From the NCBI GenBank assembly GCA_905221605.1, contig CAJNDS010001350.1, positions 1 to 21,834 on the forward strand: a DNA stretch of 21,834 nucleotides, read 5' to 3'. The stretch's first letter is position 1. Each line of letters opens with the position of its first letter. Below are positions 16,360-21,834 of the stretch, piece after piece. A program made the position numbers and the translations under genes. The notes under the pieces were generated by a model. The model worked only from the letters and a program-made list of their open reading frames with translations, had not been told where the DNA came from and ran no database searches. Origin of the DNA: Symbiodinium natans. Its lineage: Eukaryota > Sar > Dinophyceae > Suessiales > Symbiodiniaceae.

Positions 16360-16493
16360 TAGCCCCATATCTAAGCCCCATCCCTAAGCCCCACATGATG
16401 CGGGGTTTATACTACTGTTTTTGGTGAGTGTATATAAGGTTCCTTTTTAACATGGATGAGTGTATATATTGGGTGTTCTTTTGTGGATACCAG

Positions 16494-16539
16494 GAATATG
16501 CACCCTACTTCATATGTCTACAAAACTGGCTGTTTCTTG
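16494..16539 (+). CDS. Unknown protein, coding island F
   Basis: Between TACCAG|G and TTCTTG|GTAGGG. In the phase that follows a donor at 16295 it reads EYAPYFICLQNWLFL, a hydrophobic aromatic peptide. All three frames are open over these 46 bases, so the assignment is weak. It runs directly into a degraded TIR element. Confidence 0.25.
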
Positions 16540-16612
16540 GTAGGGAACGAGGGAATGGCCTATATCTCCCTATATGCGCCTTTTACGGGATTATGTAGGC
16601 TGCCTAAAAAAC
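16524..16612. mobile_element. Degraded TIR element, copy 4
   Basis: CTGTTTCTTGGTAGGGAACG aligns to CTGTTGGTTAGCAGGGAATG of the other copies. The core CCTTTTACGGGATTATGTAGG aligns to the CCTTTAAGGGATTATATAGG of copy 2. The right terminus is not clear. It would start an intron after island F. Confidence 0.5.
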
Positions 16613-16674
16613 CCTGCGTCATATCAAACTGGAGGTGCAAAATTCTTTTCGCCGATCCGATAACCTGCCCTGAC

Positions 16675-16735
16675 CCCCTAAACCCCTAAACCCCTAAACC
16701 CCTAAACCCCTAAACCCCTAAACCCCTAAACCCCT
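16675..16735. repeat. Octamer array (CCCCTAAA)n
   Basis: Seven perfect CCCCTAAA octamers, a one-base-longer variant of the telomere unit that is homogeneous within this block. Confidence 0.95.
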
Positions 16736-16756
16736 GCAACGCCAAATCTTAAGCCC

Positions 16757-16970
16757 CCCCCCCTAGCCCTAAACCCTAAACCCTAAACCCTAAACCCTAA
16801 ACCCTAAACCCTAAACCCTAAACCCTACACCCTAAACCCCTTAAACCCCTTCAACCCCTTGAACCCCTTGAACCCCTTCAAGCCCTTAAACCCCTTAAAC
16901 CCCCTAAACCCCTTAAACCCCTTTCACCCCTTCTCCCCCTTTATCCCCTTAACCCCTGAACCCCAACCCT
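16757..16970. repeat. (CCCTAAA)n passing into (CCCCTTNAA)n
   Basis: About nine telomere heptamers (16766-16835) pass into about fourteen 9-bp units of the form CCCCTTAAA / CCCCTTGAA / CCCCTTCAA (16836-16960). Confidence 0.9.
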
Positions 16971-16989
16971 AGACCTGGCGCAAGCCCAG

Positions 16990-17072
16990 GCTACGCTCAC
17001 ACCCTCTGCATGGCGGCTGGTTTGGGCGTCTTGCCCGTCGGGCCCGAAGATTCTCGGCTACAATTTGCTTAA
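16990..17072 (+). CDS. Unknown protein, possible terminal coding island G
   Basis: After AGCCCAG|G at 16989/16990, one frame reads YAHTLCMAAGLGVLPVGPED then SRLQFA and stops at TAA (17070-17072). A second frame is also open and continues to 17331 (through KILGYNLLKNPSKNTDPY), so the choice is uncertain. If the first is right, this would be the 3' end of the telomere-intron gene. Confidence 0.3.
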
Positions 17073-17600
17073 GAACCCCTCCAAAAACACTGATCCTTAT
17101 ATTGCCCTTCTAAGGAGGTGTTTTGTCAGGGATTTTATTGTGGAGCTTCGTGGGTTTTTAAGGGTTTTTTGGGGGGGTGATCATGTTTTTGAAGGTCTTT
17201 TTGGGGGTTCTCATGGGGGCATGTACGGATTTTGTTGGGGCAGACTAGGGTTTTGTAAAGGCTTTACTGGGTTTGATATAGTATTTATAGGGGCCTGCAT
17301 GATTTGCAATATGATTCATGTGGGTTCATGAACGGTGATGACGACGGATGACGAGAAAACCACCAGTAGTTGCGCAAATTAGGTGCGCATTTGCATTGCA
17401 CCAGCACATCACTCTTCTAACAAGGACCCGAAAGCAGGCCCTCATGCAAGAAACTACGCTTTTTGGCATTTTTTGTGAACCATGTTGCTTTAACGACAGG
17501 ATAATTGTAAACGCTTGCGCGCGCCGCCTCGGCAGCCGGGTCGGCCCCAGGACAGGAAAGGAGGAAAGAAGAGGGTTTGTGCTTGGTTGATGGGGTGGGG
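17073..17600. other. Stretch without a supported gene
   Basis: A frame continuing to 17331 becomes Gly/Phe-rich and repetitive, which is not convincing. The rest holds overlapping short frames on both strands. Confidence 0.4.
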
Positions 17601-17614
17601 GTGTGGGGGGGGCT

Positions 17615-17647
<33 letters not shown>

Positions 17648-17695
17648 GGGGCGCGGGGGGGGGGTGGGCCACAGAGCGGGGGGTGGGGGGGTTCC
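17601..17695. repeat. Near-homopolymeric G tract
   Basis: G with rare T, C and A, including one run of more than 35 G. Glycine- and proline-rich frames on the two strands are artefacts. Confidence 0.9.
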
Positions 17696-17711
17696 GTCAC
17701 AAAGTTTTGCA

Positions 17712-17792
17712 TGGGGGGAAGGGTTGGGGGGGAAGGAGGCCCGATCCGGGTCTGCTCGTTCCAGACGCTTCTCGGCAGGAAGCCAAGGCGAA
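17712..17792. repeat. Dispersed repeat, second copy
   Basis: Homologous to 13689-13782 (see that entry). In this copy the repeat follows a G tract. Confidence 0.7.
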
Positions 17793-17902
17793 TTAACAAA
17801 CAACAATTGCAATATGAAAAATGTGGGACCACGGAAGGTTTGTTATGTTCCTGAGGCTATCTGTAGCGAACTCCAGATTCCCGAACCAAGGAGTGCGCGG
17901 AC

Positions 17903-18115
17903 ATGCTTGTCCCCTCTCTACAGCGCCAGATGTCCATGGTGGGTGGCACCTATTGCCTGAAAGAACCAGGACAGGATTTCTATTGCCAAGAGCAGCGTGC
18001 AAGATTGCACCTCGAGAATCAATCCTGCTACAACGACTTCAAGCTTGTGGATGCCGGCTCCGACACGACATGCCACTCAAGCCCGGAGCTCAGTTGTTGT
18101 GGACGTGAAGTCTGA
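17903..18115 (+). CDS. Possible Cys-rich small protein or exon
   Basis: An ATG-initiated frame of 70 codons. Its second half (DFYCQEQRARLHLENQSCYN, then DFKLVDAGSDTTCHSS and SCCGREV) has an even Cys spacing and protein-like composition. An overlapping frame (17821-18108) is equally open. No family is recognised and no splice context was established. Confidence 0.2.
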   Translation: MLVPSLQRQMSMVGGTYCLKEPGQDFYCQEQRARLHLENQSCYNDFKLVDAGSDTTCHSSPELSCCGREV

Positions 18116-18660
18116 GCCCAACCAGAAGACTCATAAGACCTCAACGTAAATTCTGGGGGCGCCCTAATGTATATTGCGGCACCTCTGTTGTGATCTCCAG
18201 AAAGCCCCAAGGCCCGGAGTGTGCGCAGCTTTGGCTTTCCGAGCAGCGGCAGCACCCTCATTGCACAGGCAAGATTGCAGAGATATCCGAAGAAGTATCT
18301 CGAAGCACTCCAGGCGGTGACCATTCACAGAAGCTGCTGACATTTCCAGACCGGTGTGTTCCAGCCAATCGATCCCAGTTTATTGCGGTTTGAGGACATG
18401 GTACATCAGCCCACTGTACAGAAAATGCAGGCTGCTCTGATTCCAGGCTGCTCTGATTCTGCATTAAAAGCTGTCTCCAGTGCCAGATCTGGCATTGGAA
18501 AGGGCTTTTGCAGAACACCAGAACCCAGCTCAGACGATGAAAGCCCTGCTCCGCAGCAGCCGTCGTCGTCGTAGTAGTAGTAGTAATAATAATAGTAGTA
18601 GTACAGGTTGTTATCCTAACCCGAGTTCAAAGGCAAGCTACTGTTACAGCAAGGAACTGA
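18116..18660. other. Unassigned stretch with GTC/AGT trinucleotide run
   Basis: Short plus frames (18190-18393, 18356-18574) have no recognisable domain. AGGCTGCTCTGATTC occurs twice in tandem at 18429-18460. A (GTC)n-(GTA)n-(ATA)n trinucleotide run lies at 18560-18603. Confidence 0.4.
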
Positions 18661-18662
18661 GA

Positions 18663-19060
18663 GACCCCTAAACCCCAAACCCCAAAACCCTAACACCCTC
18701 AAACCTTAAGCCCTGAAGCCCTTAAACCCCAAAACCCCAACACCCTCAACCCTACAAGCCTCAACCCTGCAACACCTCATCAATCCCTAAATCCCCCCAG
18801 TCCCCGTTGAATCATTCACCTACAGCTTAAGCGCCATAGTTTAAACCTAAACCCCTAGACCCTTCAACCCTAGTTCCTAAGCCCTCAGTGTTGCAGAGAT
18901 GGGCCTTAGTATGATGAAGATGCACCAGGCCCAGACCTCTTGAATGCTAGACCTGACCCTAAACCCAAAGCCCAAACCCCTAATTCTCAACCGTAAGGTC
19001 CAGACCCTGAACCCTAAATCCTGAATCCTAAACCCTAAGCCCTAAACCCTAAACCTTCGG
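18663..19060. repeat. Degenerate CCCTAAA-type repeat region
   Basis: Scattered CCCTAAA, CCCCAAA, CCCTCAA and CCTTAAA units at 18663-18780 and 18843-19060, interrupted by unique sequence. They look like decayed telomere-type arrays in the 5' flank of the second ankyrin gene. Confidence 0.75.
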
Positions 19061-19377
19061 CCCTTGCTCCAAACGCCACGCTGCCCAATCCATTGCTGAT
19101 GGTTTCGAGTTTGGATCTAGGGCTGGGGTTATATTTAGGGTTTAGGTCTAGGGCTTTTGCTTGGGAGCTTAACTTCACACGGCGTTCCTGTGGGCTCACA
19201 AGCTTTCTTCCCGCATTAGACTGCCGCCCTCTCGATGTGATATTCAGCTGGGGGCTTCCGCAACAACAACAGCAACAACAACAAGAACAAGAAGGATGTA
19301 GGGGTAAGAGTTTTCGTCGAAGATGTCACCCCACAAGCACCGACGCACATCACCTTTCCTCGGCGCCGCAGCAAGCC

Positions 19378-21165
19378 ATGCTTCGGGTTCTCAGCGCTGT
19401 GTCAGGGCAGGAGGTGGCGACTCTTCCTGCAGAGGACATGGCCGACGTCAACATGTTGAAGCGGCACCTGTGCAAGACGACCGGCGTCCCACGATTCCGG
19501 CAGAGGCTTCTGCACAACGGCAATGCGTTCGAGGATCTCGTCTTGCAGCCAGATATCGATTTACAGCTCATCGTGCTGCCCTTTCCTGAGGTCTCCCCCC
19601 AGGCTCAGCAGCAGTTGACAAACTCGGTGTTGCGTGGCAACGCGGATGAACTTCGGTACTGGTTACCGAGAGGCTGGGACCCCTCAGCATTTGTGAAGCG
19701 ACCCTCGTCCAAGTGCCGTCGTTTTGTTTCCAGTCCTCAGCTGATGCTAGCATGTTATGTTCGATGTCGTGTGGCAGCTGTGACAGTTGCCGAACTGCTC
19801 CTGCAGGCATATGCTGACATAAACGCACAGGATGAGGAAGGAGTCACGCCGATACAGTGTGCGCTGACGAGAAGCCGCATCGAACTGGTTCGCTTGTTTG
19901 TGGAGGCCAAGGTTGACCTCAACGTCAAAGACACAAGTTGGAAGACACCTTTGCATCTAGCGGCGGATCCAAAGGCGCGAGTCAATGCCGCGGAAATGAT
20001 TCGCTGGCTCGTGCAGGCAAATGCTGGCATGAATGTGCAGGACGGACGCGGGCAAACAGCCCTTCACCTGGCGGTAAGAAATAACGCCGTAGAAGCTGCT
20101 CGCTTGCTCGTGGAGGCCAGGGCTGACATGAACATCGAGGATAACAAACATGTGACAGCGCTCCGTCGAGCACTGCAAAGTGACTCCATGGATGTGGCTC
20201 GCTTGCTGGTGGCGGCAAGGGCTGACATCAACAGCCAAGACAGAGCTTCTACTCAAGCGCAAAGCAACAACGTGGAAGCGACTTGCTTGCTCAAGGAGGC
20301 CGGGGCTGACCGCAACGAAGATGAAGAGGGGCGAACAGCTCTTCATGATGCGGCAGCCAGAGGGCGCTTGGAAGTAGCCCGCTGGCTCCTGGATGCGCGT
20401 GCTGACATAAATATCCAGGACAAAAGTGGGCAAACAGCTTTGCATCTAGCGACGCGAATCAACTGTGTTGCGATGGCTTGCTGCCTCAAGGAGGCAAATG
20501 CTGACATGAACCTTCAGGACGGAAGTGGGCAGACGGCCCTTCACCTAGCGGCGCGAGCCGACCACATGGAAGTGACTTGCTTGCTGGTGGAGGCAAGGGC
20601 CGACATCAACACCCGGGACAGAGGGCAAGTGACAGCTTTTCATCAAGCGGCGCAAAGCAGCAACGTGGAAGCAGCTAGCTTGCTGAAGGAGGCAGGGGCT
20701 GACGCGAACGCCCAAGATGAAGAGGGGCGGACAGCTCTTCATGATGCGGCTATCGAGGGGCGCGTGGAAGTGGTTCAATGGCTCGTAGAGGCAGGGGTCG
20801 ACCGGAACATCCAGGACCGGGATCGCAAGACGGCTCTTCATCATGCGGCGCGACAGAACCGTGTTGGAGTTGTTCGGGTGCTGTTGCACGCAGGGGCGAA
20901 GATGAACATCCAAGACAAGAAGGGACTGACGGCTCTTCATCTTGCGGCGGCCCACAGTCACCTGGAAGTTGCTCGCTGCCTGGTGGAGGCAAGAGCTGAC
21001 ATGAATCTCCAGGACAGGACTCAGTTCACGGCTCTTCACCACGCCGCAAAAGTCGATTGCTCGGAAGTAGCTCGCTTGCTGGTCAAGGCTGGGGCTGACA
21101 TGAATATCCAGGGCAAGAATGGGGCTCTGTCTTCTTTGTCCTTGCAAGCGGAGCGCCTGCTTTGA
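19378..21165 (+). CDS. Ubiquitin-like domain plus ankyrin-repeat protein, 595 residues
   Basis: I place the start at ATG 19378, because residues 1-72 from there (MLRVLSAVSGQEVATLP..., FRQRLLHNGNAF, DLQLIVL) form a ubiquitin-like fold that normally starts the protein in this family. The frame is open further up, to an ATG at 19099, but that part contains telomere-like and CAACAACAG (polyGln, 19258-19290) sequence. From about residue 115 come 14 ankyrin repeats with a regular 33-residue period and consensus TALHxAA-x(5)-VEVARLLVEARADMNxQD. The repeats end 20 residues before the stop. There is no catalytic domain, so the likely role is binding, possibly with the UBL recruiting ubiquitin or proteasome factors. 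One repeat (20239-20320) lacks five residues of its first helix. UBL-ankyrin proteins are, to my knowledge, numerous in dinoflagellates. Confidence 0.85.
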   Translation: MLRVLSAVSGQEVATLPAEDMADVNMLKRHLCKTTGVPRFRQRLLHNGNAFEDLVLQPDIDLQLIVLPFPEVSPQAQQQLTNSVLRGNADELRYWLPRGWDPSAFVKRPSSKCRRFVSSPQLMLACYVRCRVAAVTVAELLLQAYADINAQDEEGVTPIQCALTRSRIELVRLFVEAKVDLNVKDTSWKTPLHLAADPKARVNAAEMIRWLVQANAGMNVQDGRGQTALHLAVRNNAVEAARLLVEARADMNIEDNKHVTALRRALQSDSMDVARLLVAARADINSQDRASTQAQSNNVEATCLLKEAGADRNEDEEGRTALHDAAARGRLEVARWLLDARADINIQDKSGQTALHLATRINCVAMACCLKEANADMNLQDGSGQTALHLAARADHMEVTCLLVEARADINTRDRGQVTAFHQAAQSSNVEAASLLKEAGADANAQDEEGRTALHDAAIEGRVEVVQWLVEAGVDRNIQDRDRKTALHHAARQNRVGVVRVLLHAGAKMNIQDKKGLTALHLAAAHSHLEVARCLVEARADMNLQDRTQFTALHHAAKVDCSEVARLLVKAGADMNIQGKNGALSSLSLQAERLL

Positions 21166-21834
21166 GAATCCTCGAAGGGCACAACCTTTACAAGGTGTTT
21201 GTACATTGTACAGCTCTCTGGACTTGGTATGTTTCTCTTCCACCTCGGTCCTCATTGGTCAAACATCAAGCAGATGGGCCCGGCTGCCTGTACAGTAGCA
21301 AGGCGGGCGCACCAGAACGTCCACGATGCTCATGGGGGTTGTGTCTAAAACGGGCTTCCTGTAGTGTGTATCTTATGGGAATATATACTGTGAACAGGAC
21401 CTAAACCCCTAAACCCTCAGAGAATCCAAATTGTGAAGAACTCCCTCATCAGCTGCCAGAATACGGCGGAGAAGTGGTTTCGAAGCCCGAGTTTGACGTG
21501 TCGACAGGTTAGGGCTTAGAGCTTAGGGCTTAGGGCTTAGGGCTTGGGGCTTAGGGCTTGGGGCTTGGCGTTTACGATCAGCTGTGCGCTTCTAACCCCC
21601 GAACATTCTAAAACCATTTAAAACCCCTACACCAAAAAAGCTTTGGGAACAACCCAGGGCAGGTGCGAGGCGAACACCGACAACATGGGCTTAAGGAAAC
21701 GACAAACCCTTTCATTATTTTGGGTACGGATGTTCCGAATTCCCCATTTTGAATAAAGAAAATATTGATGATATAAAGACCCTGGACAGGCATCAAGAGA
21801 TTGTTGGGCAGTACAGAAAATTTCTATAATCAAT
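21166..21834. other. 3' flank with GGGCTTA repeats
   Basis: No gene is supported. Six to seven (GGGCTTA/GGGCTTG) heptamers, a variant of the telomere unit, lie at 21508-21568. Short minus-strand frames at 21608-21833 have no recognised domain. Confidence 0.5.

Noticed and set aside
17577-17960. Glycine-rich plus frames and proline-rich minus frames at the 17.6-kb G tract
   Set aside because: Homopolymer artefacts; no conserved or non-repetitive core.
19099-19377. N-terminal extension of the UBL-ankyrin protein with a polyglutamine run
   Set aside because: The frame is open, but the sequence contains telomere-like TTTAGGG motifs and a CAA repeat, and the ubiquitin-like domain starts naturally at the ATG at 19378.

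Overview
The window looks like nuclear DNA from a dinoflagellate, probably Suessiales/Symbiodiniaceae-like, although no rRNA or spliced-leader gene is present to settle this. The evidence is: abundant interstitial plant-type telomere repeats (CCCTAAA/TTTAGGG); a dinoflagellate-style mitochondrial cox1 fragment with hairpin inverted repeats; GC-rich ankyrin and ubiquitin-like/ankyrin genes; and introns that appear to use GA as well as GT donors with an AG|G acceptor, some flanked by short direct repeats (introner-like).

Layout. Positions 1-2,320 hold two partial plus-strand genes: an acidic coiled-coil protein (580-1353), and the C-terminal exon of a PARP-like ADP-ribosyltransferase (about 1691-2314). 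Simple repeats (10-mer, 8-mer, 9-mer) lie around and between them. Positions 2,320-6,440 are mostly non-coding: a 94-bp palindromic AT-rich element, one terminal-inverted-repeat (TIR) element, long G-tracts, and a duplicated module with a possible minus-strand exon. Positions 6,440-8,800 hold an unknown coding stretch and a two-exon arginine-type mono-ADP-ribosyltransferase gene whose intron contains a 109-nt poly-C tract. Positions 8,800-10,430 are AT-rich DNA full of GTATAC palindromes. Positions 10,431-12,419 carry a 662-residue ankyrin-repeat protein. Positions 12,500-17,100 are the most unusual part: arrays of telomere-type repeat in both orientations, a head-to-head telomere junction and a mitochondrial insertion, interspersed with short coding islands bounded by splice-like sites. 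I read the islands as exons of one gene whose introns are built from telomeric repeats and introner-like elements. Positions 17,100-19,060 hold G-tracts, degenerate telomeric repeats and no convincing gene. Positions 19,378-21,165 encode a ubiquitin-like plus ankyrin-repeat protein. The remainder is non-coding.

The genes do not form a recognisable pathway. All well-supported nuclear genes lie on the plus strand, as expected of unidirectional dinoflagellate gene clusters. The most notable signals are a 107-bp introner-like TIR element whose removal exactly restores a reading frame (13086-13192), and the telomere-repeat introns of the same putative gene.
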